Assembly: GCF_900168025.1 (NCBI RefSeq)
Contig: NZ_FUYN01000004.1
Location: 62,001-126,000, forward strand
Direction of reading: 5' to 3'
From: Acetoanaerobium noterae
Lineage (GTDB): Bacteria > Bacillota > Clostridia > Peptostreptococcales > Filifactoraceae
Length of the DNA: 64,000 bases
Shown: positions 16,595 to 25,219 of the stretch, piece by piece
Layout of the letters: each line of letters begins with the position of its first letter
Position numbering within the stretch: the first letter of the stretch is position 1
Notes under the pieces: model-generated
The model's database searches: none
Told to the model about the DNA's origin: nothing
What the model saw: only the letters and a program-made list of their open reading frames with translations
Position numbers and translations under genes: made by a program

Positions 16595-17651
16595 TTTTTC
16601 TACCTCCTTTAACTTTAAACTTATTTATCAATATCTTAACTATAGAGCTTGCAGCAATAAAATAAATAATAGAACCTATAACTATTGAAACCACTTCTGG
16701 AGGTGCTCCTATGGTTTGAAGCTTTGAACCACCATACTTTAGACCTCCAAACAGAAGTCCTGCCAGTAATACACCAAATGGAGAATTTGCTCCGATAAGC
16801 GATACAGCCATACCATCAAATCCATAACCCTCAGCTGCAGCTAATATTGTAATCTTGTGTGAAACTCCAAGAACCTGAGTTACTCCAGCAAGACCTGCTA
16901 ATCCTCCTGCAATAGCCATTGATATAACTATTGATTTGTTTACATTTATTCCGCCATACTCAGCAGCATGCTTATTGTACCCAACTGCTCTAAGTTCATA
17001 TCCTAAAGTAGTTTTAAAAATTATATAATAAACTAAAATTGCAGCAATAATTGCTATAACAATACCCCAATTGACTTTTGCTGTCCCAACTAGAGGCTTT
17101 AAAAATGAAATCCCAATAGATGCTGTCTCTTTTATGCTATAAGATGCTTCGCTATTTGGAAGTCTAAATCCATCGATAGTAGTGACAAAATTTGATAAAT
17201 AAAGTGCTGTCCAGTTTAGCATAATAGTTGAAATTACTTCATTAATGCCAAATTTTGCTTTAAGAAGTCCAGCAACTGCAGCCCAAAGTGCTCCTGCTAG
17301 ACACCCAGCAATAATTGCAAGTGGAATATGAATAATTGCTGGTCCATCAAAGAAATAACCTACTAGTACAGCAGCCATTGATCCAATTATATACTGACCC
17401 TCTGCACCTATATTAAATAATCCTGTTCTAAAAGCAAATGCAACTGAAAGTCCAGTAAGTATCAGAGGAGTTGCGTATACAATAGTCCATGCTATAAATC
17501 TAGGCTTACCTATTACTCCTTGTATCATAACACTATAAGCTTCTATTGGATTAAATCCAGCAATGGAAAGAATTACTGCTCCTACTAAAAAACCTAGAAT
17601 AATAGATAGCAGGGTGTAAAGAAGCTGTTCATTTATTCTAAACTTTTTCAT
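16587..17651 (-). CDS. Nucleoside ABC transporter permease (first subunit)
   Basis: 354 residues with eight to nine hydrophobic segments. The family motif RTGLFNIGAEGQYIIGSM (about residue 75) and the coupling region AGLAGVTQVLGVSHKITILAAAEGYGFDGMAVSLIG are present. Its stop overlaps the next permease start by 8 bases. Its start shares one base with the end of the ATPase gene, so all three are translationally coupled. Confidence 0.9.
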   Translation of the reverse strand: MKKFRINEQLLYTLLSIILGFLVGAVILSIAGFNPIEAYSVMIQGVIGKPRFIAWTIVYATPLILTGLSVAFAFRTGLFNIGAEGQYIIGSMAAVLVGYFFDGPAIIHIPLAIIAGCLAGALWAAVAGLLKAKFGINEVISTIMLNWTALYLSNFVTTIDGFRLPNSEASYSIKETASIGISFLKPLVGTAKVNWGIVIAIIAAILVYYIIFKTTLGYELRAVGYNKHAAEYGGINVNKSIVISMAIAGGLAGLAGVTQVLGVSHKITILAAAEGYGFDGMAVSLIGANSPFGVLLAGLLFGGLKYGGSKLQTIGAPPEVVSIVIGSIIYFIAASSIVKILINKFKVKGGRKNG

Positions 17652-19192
17652 TATTTTCCTCCTCCTGCCATCATTAGTCCAAGTTGATTTTCATTTGCAT
17701 CTTTTGCATCAACTATTCCTACTATTTTTCCTTCATAAATTACTGCAATTCTATCTGAAACACTCATGATTTCATCTAACTCAAATGAAACTAGTAAAAC
17801 GCCCTTTCCTTTATCTCTTTGCTCGATAAGAGATTTATGAACGAACTCAATTGCTCCAACATCAAGACCTCTTGTAGGCTGAGTGGCTATCAATAAATCA
17901 GGGTCATTAGTTACCTCTCTTGCTATGATAACTTTTTGCTGGTTCCCTCCTGACAAGGCTCTCGCTTTTAAGGCATTATTTTGTGGTCTAACATCAAACT
18001 TATTAATGAGCTCATCTGCAAACTGTCTAATGTTTGAATCTAATAGCTTTCCATTTTTTGAAAATCTTTCTTTTTTATAGTTTTGCAATATCATATTTTC
18101 TGATACAGTAAAATCTAAAACAAGCCCGTGCTTTTGTCTATCCTCGGGGATATTAGAAATACCTGAATCCATTATATTTCTAGGATTGGTATTTACTATT
18201 TCTTTTCCATTTATCATAACAGAGCCACTTTCAGCTTTTTTAAGCCCTGTTATTACTTCTACAAGCTCAGACTGTCCATTGCCATCAACCCCAGCAATAC
18301 CTAAGATTTCTCCACGTCTTACTTCTAGATCAAGTCCATTAAGTGCAAACAAGCCTCTATTATCCTTAGCTTTTAAATCTTCTATTTTTAAAACGGTATC
18401 TCCATAAATGGCGTCATTTTTGTCTACTTTAAATGTTACTTCTCTTCCAACCATCATTGAAGCTAGTTGATTTTCATCTGTCTGAGACACATCAACCGTA
18501 TCAATTCTTTTTCCTCTTCTAATAATAGTGCAGTAATCGGCTGCTTCTTTTATCTCTTTTAGCTTATGAGTTATTAAAATAATTGTCTTGCCTTCTTTTG
18601 TAAGATTTCTTATTATCTCAATAAGTTCTTTAATTTCTTGAGGCGTAAGAACTGCAGTTGGCTCATCAAGAATTAATATTTCCGCCCCTCTATATAAGGC
18701 TTTTAATATTTCTACTCTTTGCTGCATACCAACTGTAATATCCATAACCCTTGCTTTAGGGTCTACATATAGGCCATATTTTTCTGAAATAGCTTTAACA
18801 TCAGCTATAGCTTTGTCCATATCTACTTGTTTAAACGTTTTCATAGGCTCCATTCCAAGTATAATGTTTTCTGCTACAGTAAATGGTGGAACTAACATAA
18901 AGTGCTGATGCACCATCCCTATCCCTAGTGCTATTGCCTTGTTTGGATTGTCAATAACAGCTTCTTTTCCTTCAATAAATATTTTTCCGTCAGTTGGAGT
19001 ATATAGACCATATAAAATATTCATAAGAGTAGATTTACCTGCACCGTTTTCTCCTAAAAGTGCATGAACTTCTCCTCTATGAACTGTCAAATCTATATTA
19101 TCATTGGCTATAAAATCTCCAAATTTTTTGGTAATGCTTTTCATTTCCACAACTTTGTGAGAAAAATCAACATTGGCCTTAGTTGTTGTCAC
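17651..19192 (-). CDS. Nucleoside ABC transporter ATP-binding protein (two ABC domains)
   Basis: 513 residues holding two fused nucleotide-binding domains. The first has a full Walker A (GENGAGKST, about residue 52) and Walker B (ILILDEPTAVL). The second has a degenerate Walker A (GVDGNGQSE) with signature LSGGNQQKV, as usual for the sugar/nucleoside import ATPases RbsA, NupO and YufO. The start is GTG at 19190-19192 with AAGGAGG 7 bases upstream. The binding-protein gene lies upstream, separated by a terminator hairpin. Confidence 0.93.
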   Translation of the reverse strand: MTTTKANVDFSHKVVEMKSITKKFGDFIANDNIDLTVHRGEVHALLGENGAGKSTLMNILYGLYTPTDGKIFIEGKEAVIDNPNKAIALGIGMVHQHFMLVPPFTVAENIILGMEPMKTFKQVDMDKAIADVKAISEKYGLYVDPKARVMDITVGMQQRVEILKALYRGAEILILDEPTAVLTPQEIKELIEIIRNLTKEGKTIILITHKLKEIKEAADYCTIIRRGKRIDTVDVSQTDENQLASMMVGREVTFKVDKNDAIYGDTVLKIEDLKAKDNRGLFALNGLDLEVRRGEILGIAGVDGNGQSELVEVITGLKKAESGSVMINGKEIVNTNPRNIMDSGISNIPEDRQKHGLVLDFTVSENMILQNYKKERFSKNGKLLDSNIRQFADELINKFDVRPQNNALKARALSGGNQQKVIIAREVTNDPDLLIATQPTRGLDVGAIEFVHKSLIEQRDKGKGVLLVSFELDEIMSVSDRIAVIYEGKIVGIVDAKDANENQLGLMMAGGGK

Positions 19193-19345
19193 AATTTAAC
19201 CTCCTTGAATCATATTCAATCAAACCATAATACTATTCTATCAGATACCAATTCTAAGTATATAGTAAACCTGATAGTAAATATTTCATATATAAAAATC
19301 TTTTTCTATTATATCAGAAATATGTATTAATTTACTAGATAAAAA

Positions 19346-19367
19346 ATCCCGGTATCACTACCGGGAT
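19346..19367 (-). terminator. Terminator/attenuator between binding protein and ABC genes
   Basis: ATCCCGGTA and TACCGGGAT form a 9-bp GC-rich stem with a 4-base loop, followed on the minus strand by TTTTTTATC. Partial read-through would make the lipoprotein in excess over the membrane components, a common arrangement for ABC importers. Confidence 0.85.
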
Positions 19368-19385
19368 AAATTAATTACGTCAAAA

Positions 19386-20435
19386 TTAGTTCATAGAGTT
19401 GAAAGCTTCTTCTGTTCCTGGAACTGTAATCTCTTTGTTGATAATCTTTTGCTTTTCAGCTTCAACAAACTCTAAGATATCAGCAGGTACATTTTTGCTT
19501 GTTGTAGGAGCAATATCAACTCCACCTTCAGCTAAACCAAATACGATTGTTGTTCCGCCAGCAAAGTTGCCATCTTTTAATTCTTTAGCAACGTTGAACA
19601 TAGCGTTATCAACTCTCTTAACTGCAGATGTAATAACGTTATCTGGAGCTAGATCGTTTTGGTCTCTATCAACACCGATTACCCATTTGTTCTGCTCTTT
19701 AGCAGCTTCAATTGCACCGTTACCACTATCTCCAGCTGCGTGGAATATTATGTCTACTCCAGAAGCATACATTTGATTAGCAACAGCTTTTCCTTTTGCA
19801 GGATCATTAAATGCATTTACGAACTGTACATCAACAACTGCATCTGGATTAGCAGCTTTAACTCCTGCTAAGAATCCAAATCTAAATCTATTGATTACAG
19901 GTACATCCATACCACCAATAAAGCCTATTTTATTTGATTGAGTCATTTTACCAGCGATTAGACCAACTAGGTAAGAAGGCTCTTCTTCTTTGAATAAAAC
20001 GCCAAGTACGTTATCAGGAGTAGCATCACCATAATCGTTATCGATTATAGCATATTTTTGCTCTGGATAATTTCCTGCTGCTGCTAAAATAGCATCAGCC
20101 ATTTTAAATCCAACACCCCAAATAAGATCGTTTTCTCCATCTACAAGTGTCTCTAGGTTTGGCTCGTAATCAGCATCTTGCTTAGACTCGATATATCCAA
20201 TTTCAATACCAAGATCCGCTTTTGCTTTTTCAAGACCTTCCCAAGCACTTTGGTTAAAAGATTGGTCTTTAACTCCACCAACGTCTGTAACCATGCTAAT
20301 TTTAAGTGATTCTGCTGCTGTTTCTTCTGCAGCTGGCTCTTCAGCAGGTGTTTCTGCAGGAGCACTAGAGCATCCAGCAAGAGTCATAATACCCATGATA
20401 GAAGCTAAGAATAAAGCTGTGATTCTTTTCTTCAT
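19386..20435 (-). CDS. BMP-family nucleoside-binding lipoprotein
   Basis: 349 residues. A signal peptide with lipobox LAGC (Cys22) is followed by an Ala/Glu/Pro-rich tether (residues 24-42). The BMP domain then begins with ISMVTDVGGVKDQSFNQSAWEGLEKA and continues with GFKMADAI, IGFIGGMDVPVINRFRFGFLAG and GAIEAAKEQNKWVIGVDRDQND. It captures nucleosides outside the cell for the ABC importer downstream. It lies 102 bases after grdD. The gap holds only an AT-rich hairpin and no clear promoter, so some read-through from the grd operon is possible. Purine nucleoside specificity is inferred from family members. Confidence 0.93.
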   Translation of the reverse strand: MKKRITALFLASIMGIMTLAGCSSAPAETPAEEPAAEETAAESLKISMVTDVGGVKDQSFNQSAWEGLEKAKADLGIEIGYIESKQDADYEPNLETLVDGENDLIWGVGFKMADAILAAAGNYPEQKYAIIDNDYGDATPDNVLGVLFKEEEPSYLVGLIAGKMTQSNKIGFIGGMDVPVINRFRFGFLAGVKAANPDAVVDVQFVNAFNDPAKGKAVANQMYASGVDIIFHAAGDSGNGAIEAAKEQNKWVIGVDRDQNDLAPDNVITSAVKRVDNAMFNVAKELKDGNFAGGTTIVFGLAEGGVDIAPTTSKNVPADILEFVEAEKQKIINKEITVPGTEEAFNSMN

Positions 20436-20537
20436 TTTCCTATCCCTCCTAAAATTAAAATAAAAATCTTACAAATAAAATAATTAAGGCTCTATTTTAT
20501 TTTAACAAAATTTTTACTTTTTACAAGTGTTATTTGT

Positions 20538-21704
20538 CTAGCAGATGTCGCCTTCTCCAGCTGCAAATCCAGCTTTAACTAAAATTTGTTGACATTCGCT
20601 TACTCTGTCTTCTGGGACAAGAACTATTGGGCCTGTACAACCCATGCCACTTTCAGCATAAATACCATTTTTCCATAATAGCTGAACTGCATCTTCTAAT
20701 TCCATTATATCTATTCCTGAAATAGATCCAGTTACTACAACTTTATCAGGTTGTGCAACAACCTCTTCCTGAGCAGCTTTTTTCTCAACAGGCTTAGGAA
20801 TTAAATCCATCCATTTAAGAGCATTAAGCTTTTTAAACTCAGCTTTAGCAATTTCTGTTATATCGTTGTTAGCGATTTCATGAGCATATTTTAAAGCGTT
20901 TGCAATTACTGGAGCACCTGATGCTCTTGATAATATAAGAACATTACGCTCATAGCCTTCGCCTACTCCAGGACCATAACCATATCCAGAAACCTCGTAT
21001 TGTCCTCCGCTTGTAAAAGATGAGAACATTTTCATTAAAATATTTCCTGTAAGAGTATCTGTAACCACAACATCAACAGTTCCAAGAAGCAAATCATTTC
21101 CTCTTAAAACTCTTCCGCCATCACTTCTTTGAGACTCGCCAAAAGCAATATCATAACCTTTAGCTTGAAGCTCAACTAAAACCTTTTCCACACTTCTAGC
21201 TCCATCAACATTCAAGATACCAACTGTTGGTTTTTCTATACCTGATGCTTTTGCAGCAATTACGCCATAAACAGCATTTTTAACCATAGCCTCTACTCTT
21301 TGAGCTGACGATGTTCCAGTAGTGGTAGCAATGAACATTTCTTTACCATGTGCAGGTGTTACAACTCTACCTACTGTAGAAACCCCTATTGGAAAGTTAT
21401 AGTGCATAGTAACGCAAGCACCTATTTCTTTGCTATCAAGTTTTTCTTCCATTACTTTATACATTTCATCTTCAGAGCTTACTTCAATAGTTTCTAATCC
21501 AGAATCATTTGCTGAACCAATTAAAACTATGTTAAGCTGAGGATAAAGTTTTTTAGCAAGCTTTGCTCCTTCTACAAGAGTAGCTTCTCCATGCTCACTA
21601 CCAAGAGTAGTAAGTGCTACCTTTTTAGTTTTTCCAAAGCTTCCAGTTTGAATTCCATCGGCAATTTCAAGAAAGGCATCAGCTATTACTTTATTCAAGT
21701 TCAT
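20538..21704 (-). CDS. grdD: Glycine reductase complex protein C, subunit GrdD
   Basis: 388 residues from the ATG at 21702-21704, which has GAAGGAGG upstream; a longer frame into grdC was rejected. The body is PlsX-like (VALTTLGSEHGEA, GTVDVVVTDTLTGNILMKMFSSF, GYGYGPGVGEGYERNVLILSRASGAPVIANAL). The C-terminus has GMGCTGPIVLVP and ends ECQQILVKAGFAAGEGDIC, with Cys residues of the kind that carry the acetyl thioester. With GrdC it turns carboxymethyl-selenocysteine on GrdA into acetyl thioester and then acetyl phosphate. Last gene of the grd operon. Confidence 0.97.
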   Translation of the reverse strand: MNLNKVIADAFLEIADGIQTGSFGKTKKVALTTLGSEHGEATLVEGAKLAKKLYPQLNIVLIGSANDSGLETIEVSSEDEMYKVMEEKLDSKEIGACVTMHYNFPIGVSTVGRVVTPAHGKEMFIATTTGTSSAQRVEAMVKNAVYGVIAAKASGIEKPTVGILNVDGARSVEKVLVELQAKGYDIAFGESQRSDGGRVLRGNDLLLGTVDVVVTDTLTGNILMKMFSSFTSGGQYEVSGYGYGPGVGEGYERNVLILSRASGAPVIANALKYAHEIANNDITEIAKAEFKKLNALKWMDLIPKPVEKKAAQEEVVAQPDKVVVTGSISGIDIMELEDAVQLLWKNGIYAESGMGCTGPIVLVPEDRVSECQQILVKAGFAAGEGDIC

Positions 21705-21720
21705 TATCGTTGCCTCCTTC

Positions 21721-23256
21721 TTATTGTCCCAAATTTTCAGCAAGCTTTCTCATCGCATCTGCTATCATAGATTTGATTTGCTGCTCATCAACTTGAGGTG
21801 CTTTATCTTCACCTTTACCATCATTTTTCTCCATTACAAATGATACTCCATCGAACTGGTTTGTCATTCTTCCTAAGAAAAGACTTCCTTTTCCAACTAT
21901 CATAACTTTGTCTAGCTTGTTTTCTTTCATCTCATCAATTGCAAAGCCTATAAATGGAACTCCTGATGGAATATGTCCTTGAGTAGGAGCAAATCCTGGC
22001 ATTCCGTGTTCCTTACCAAAAGTTGGAAGTGAAGATTTTTCTAAATCTCCTCTTTTTACTCCAAGAGCAGCTATCATCTTATAGTTAGCTTCTGGAACAT
22101 CTCCAGCTCCAGCAGGTTTTGTAATATCTGGATTTTGCATTTCTACAGAGTATTTACTGATATCTGTAATTTTTAAACCACCTTTATCTAATGGCATTGT
22201 GATTAATGATGTAATTACTGCTTGAGGAGATGAGCCAGTTCCTACTGTATGTCTTCCTACTAAATCAGTGTTGAATACTGGTGAAATTCCATCATCTTCT
22301 GAAACTAGAACTGCGAATCCACCAAGTACATCCTCTAGAACTGGAATGTTTTTCTTAATATGGTCTTTTGCATTCATACCAAGTTTAGCTGTTGCTCCAC
22401 CACCAACTACAACAACATGCTTATATACACCTGATTTAACAAGTGCAGCTGCATTTATTAATGCATGAGTAGGTCCAGCGCAGAATCCTCTAGTATCTGA
22501 TCCAGTTGCATTAGTAAAGCTGCATGCTTCAGCAATTGATTTTGCAAAGTTTCCTCCACCTCTTTGGTTCATATCACCGCAAGCTTCTTCAGAACATTCT
22601 ATAACATATTCAACTTCATCAGCTTTTACAGAAGAATTTTTCATTAGATGTTTTACTGCTAAAACTCCTGATGCCTTAACAACCAAGTTTTCAAACATAA
22701 TATGAGCTGTTAAGCTACTATCTACTTCATGAGCTCTCTTTACGCATCCAACTAGCTCACCCATGTGATATAGTCCTTCTGCATGATGCTCGTTTACAAA
22801 GGTTTTAATTGAATCAATTTCTTCAGAATCTTTAAATTTCTCAAGTTCAGCATCACTGAATAATTCATGAGCTTTTAGTTTCTCAACAACAGCTTTAGAA
22901 AAATCAGCAGTAAGCTTAACAAGGTCAAAAGAGTCAGCTATTTTTAACATACCTATAAATTCATCCTGAGGCATGATTTCGCCAAATCTACCTTCTCTAG
23001 TTCCTTGAACTGGATTTTCAAACCAAGGAGTAGCTACATCATTTAGTTCTTCAGGCTTTTTGTTTCCAATATATACTTGGTTAGGAGCGTAATTCACAAC
23101 TTCTTCATAATTTCTGATAAAATTTCCCACATTTTTTAGGAATTCTGAGTCTGGATTACCTAGTTTTTCCATTTGGTAAGTTGTTCCATTGTGGATAATC
23201 ATATCAGGAGTATGAACTAAAATATAACTTGCATTTTTCAAAACAGGTTTTGTCAT
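21721..23256 (-). CDS. grdC: Glycine reductase complex protein C, subunit GrdC
   Basis: 511 residues, full length. A FabH/thiolase-like region is visible: VIECSEEACGDMNQRGGGNFAKS, then NATGSDTRGFCAGPTHALINAAALV (about residues 245-270) and HVVVVGGGATAKLGMNAKDH. It receives the two-carbon unit from selenoprotein A as part of protein C. It is 16 bases upstream of grdD. The 97-base gap to grdB contains a strong hairpin, so the protein C genes may be expressed at a lower level than grdE, grdA and grdB. Confidence 0.97.
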   Translation of the reverse strand: MTKPVLKNASYILVHTPDMIIHNGTTYQMEKLGNPDSEFLKNVGNFIRNYEEVVNYAPNQVYIGNKKPEELNDVATPWFENPVQGTREGRFGEIMPQDEFIGMLKIADSFDLVKLTADFSKAVVEKLKAHELFSDAELEKFKDSEEIDSIKTFVNEHHAEGLYHMGELVGCVKRAHEVDSSLTAHIMFENLVVKASGVLAVKHLMKNSSVKADEVEYVIECSEEACGDMNQRGGGNFAKSIAEACSFTNATGSDTRGFCAGPTHALINAAALVKSGVYKHVVVVGGGATAKLGMNAKDHIKKNIPVLEDVLGGFAVLVSEDDGISPVFNTDLVGRHTVGTGSSPQAVITSLITMPLDKGGLKITDISKYSVEMQNPDITKPAGAGDVPEANYKMIAALGVKRGDLEKSSLPTFGKEHGMPGFAPTQGHIPSGVPFIGFAIDEMKENKLDKVMIVGKGSLFLGRMTNQFDGVSFVMEKNDGKGEDKAPQVDEQQIKSMIADAMRKLAENLGQ

Positions 23257-23285
23257 AAGAAGCCTCCAATTTTACTTTAATATTA

Positions 23286-23318
23286 AAATTAGATGGGGTT
23301 TTTCTCCCCATCTAATTT
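23286..23318 (-). terminator. Strong intercistronic hairpin between grdB and grdC
   Basis: 13-bp perfect arms (AAATTAGATGGGG and CCCCATCTAATTT) with a 7-base loop, followed on the minus strand by TAATATT, a weak U-rich tail. It could act as a partial terminator, or as a 3' stability or processing element that lowers grdCD relative to the upstream genes. Confidence 0.75.
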
Positions 23319-23353
23319 ATGAACAAAATATTTTAATAGCAAATTTATTTATC

Positions 23354-24664
23354 TTAGTCTTCAAAAACTGTTTGGTCTTCAACTTCAGTTTCTAAAGCTT
23401 TAAGAGCTTTTTCAACAAGCTTTCTACGAAGCTGTTTTTCTTCAGCTGCATCTAGTGCAGGATTTCCAAGTGGGTGAGGAATAGCAATTGTAGGAATTAT
23501 TCTATTTGCACCAACTGTTAGAGATATTGGAACTACTGTACACATATGAACTACAGGAATACCAGCTCTCTCGATTTCTTTAACCATCGTTGCGCCGCAA
23601 CGAGTACAAGTACCTCAGGTAGATGTTAAGATAACCGCATCTACTTTGTTTTCAAGAAGTTCTTTAGAGAATTCTTGAGCAAATTGCTTAGAATTTGCAA
23701 CAGAAGTACCATTACCTACTGTAGTATAGAAATATTTAAATAATTCTCCAATTTTGCCTTCTTTTTCTAAATCACGAAGTACATCAACTGGAAGAACTCT
23801 GTCTGGCTCGTTATTAGCATATGTTGGGTCATATCCACCATGTGCAGTTTCATGATCAGCTTCTGATAGTTTATCAAAGCTAGAGATATCATATCTTCCG
23901 TATTTAGAAGCTGAAGATGACTCTATATGATCAGGATTGTGCTTAGGTACAATACCACCAGAAGTTACTAAAGCAATTTTTGCTTTTGTAATATCTTTAA
24001 CTGCTGGGTTTGGAGCTACTCTATCAAATACTGGCATTGGATACTCAGTTTCAAACTCTTCACCTTTAAGCTTTTTAACTAGCATTTTAACAGCACGCAT
24101 AGATCCTCTTTCATCTACGAATGCATTAACACGAACTCCTCTTGCAAAGTATCCATCTTCTTGTGGAGAAAGAATTTCTTCACCTTTAGCTAATTTAGTT
24201 GCAAATTTCGCTACAGCTGGAAGAGCTTTTCTCATACCAGCAGCTGAATCAGCTGTAGGGATAATGTAAACCTCTTTCTTGAATACATCTACTCCTGGAT
24301 TTTCTTCGTACATTGCGCTGAAAGCTTTGATTCCAAGCTCATCTTGAACCATTTTAACAACAGTTCCACAAGCCATTCCGTATCTACCAGCATTGAATGC
24401 AGGACCAGCGATTAGTATATCTGGATTAAAAGATTTAATCATCTCTAAAACTTTAGCTTTAGCTTCTTCAAGATTTTCATTGAAATATGAATCTCCACAA
24501 ACTACTACTCCTACTATCTCAGCATCTTCTTCAATTAACTTTTGAAGTTGTTGAGATATTGGAGGTTGACTTTCAGCAATATGTGGAAGAGTATCTGCCT
24601 TTTCTTCTCCGCCTATACCAGCAAAGAATTGATTTAGATAGTGTACAACCTTAACTTTTCCCAT
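23354..24664 (-). CDS. grdB: Glycine reductase protein B selenoprotein subunit GrdB (UGA-decoded)
   Basis: 436 residues when the in-frame TGA (23615-23617) is read as selenocysteine 350; conventional ORF calling splits it into two pieces. The context T-S-T-U-G-T-C-T-R-C-G-A is the known GrdB active site that accepts the substrate's amino-bearing carbon together with the pyruvoyl subunit GrdE. The N-terminus VKVVHYLNQFFAGIGGEEKAD is diagnostic. A perfect 6-bp hairpin (CGTTGC/GCAACG, 23588-23602) begins 12 bases past the UGA, fitting a bacterial SECIS. The start is the ATG at 24662-24664, not the adjacent TTG. Confidence 0.97.
23588..23602 (-). promoter_or_regulatory. Putative SECIS hairpin of grdB
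   Basis: Perfect 6-bp stem CGTTGC/GCAACG with a 3-base loop, 12 bases downstream of the selenocysteine UGA and inside the coding sequence, as expected for SelB recruitment. Confidence 0.65.
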
Positions 24665-24685
24665 CAATAAACGCCTCCTTCCTTA

Positions 24686-25162
24686 TTAGTCGTTAAATTT
24701 ACAAAACTGACTTCTAATGCTTTGCATTTCTTCTATGATTTCATCAACGTTAAGAACCATTTCCATCATTCCAACTTGATCATCAAAGATTTGAGCATCT
24801 ACTTCATCTTTGAATTCAGGCTCAACTGCGTGATAAACTCTTAATCCAAGCTCAACACCAGCAAGAGGACCAGCAAAAGTAGGGTCACCCGCTGTAACTG
24901 TTTCAGCTGCTAGACCAGCAGCTTCGGCTTCTGCAGCACCTATTACAACCACAAGATTTTCAGCTCCGAATTTCTCAGAAGCATCTTTAATTCTCTTTTG
25001 GTTTTCTAGGTCCATAGCCCCAGCAGCAGTTCAGACAAAGCATTCTGTTGATGAAAATATAACTTCACAATCGATAGGCTTAAGACATTCTTCAATAGCT
25101 GGGCCAGGAATTCCGTCTCTATCGCCGATAATAACTATTTTTTTTCCAGTAAAACGGCTCAT
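24686..25162 (-). CDS. grdA: Glycine reductase selenoprotein A (UGA-decoded)
   Basis: 158 residues from the ATG at 25160-25162 with AGGAGG upstream. The TGA at 25031-25033 is codon 44 and lies in E-C-F-V-U-T-A-A-G-A-M, the redox-active Cys-x-x-Sec motif of GrdA. Without UGA decoding only the last 109 residues appear as an ORF. The small, acidic protein carries the carboxymethyl group as a selenoether between proteins B and C and is re-reduced by thioredoxin. A CTGGG/CCTAG hairpin starts 7 bases past the UGA. It lies 21 bases upstream of grdB. Confidence 0.98.
25006..25023 (-). promoter_or_regulatory. Putative SECIS hairpin of grdA
   Basis: 5-bp stem CTGGG/CCTAG (one G-U) with an 8-base loop, starting 7 bases after the selenocysteine UGA. 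Short, so only moderately supported. Confidence 0.45.
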
Positions 25163-25219
25163 ATTTTCCTCCTTAAATTTTCATATTCTATTTATAATAG
25201 TATGGTTAAATTTTTATAA

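Noticed and set aside
20153-20380. 75-residue minus ORF inside the BMP lipoprotein gene
   Set aside because: Out-of-frame shadow of the lipoprotein coding sequence, low complexity and no ribosome site.
20474-20501. Hairpin AATAAAATA/TATTTTATT after grdD
   Set aside because: Stem is entirely A-T with a weak tail; not convincing as an operon terminator.
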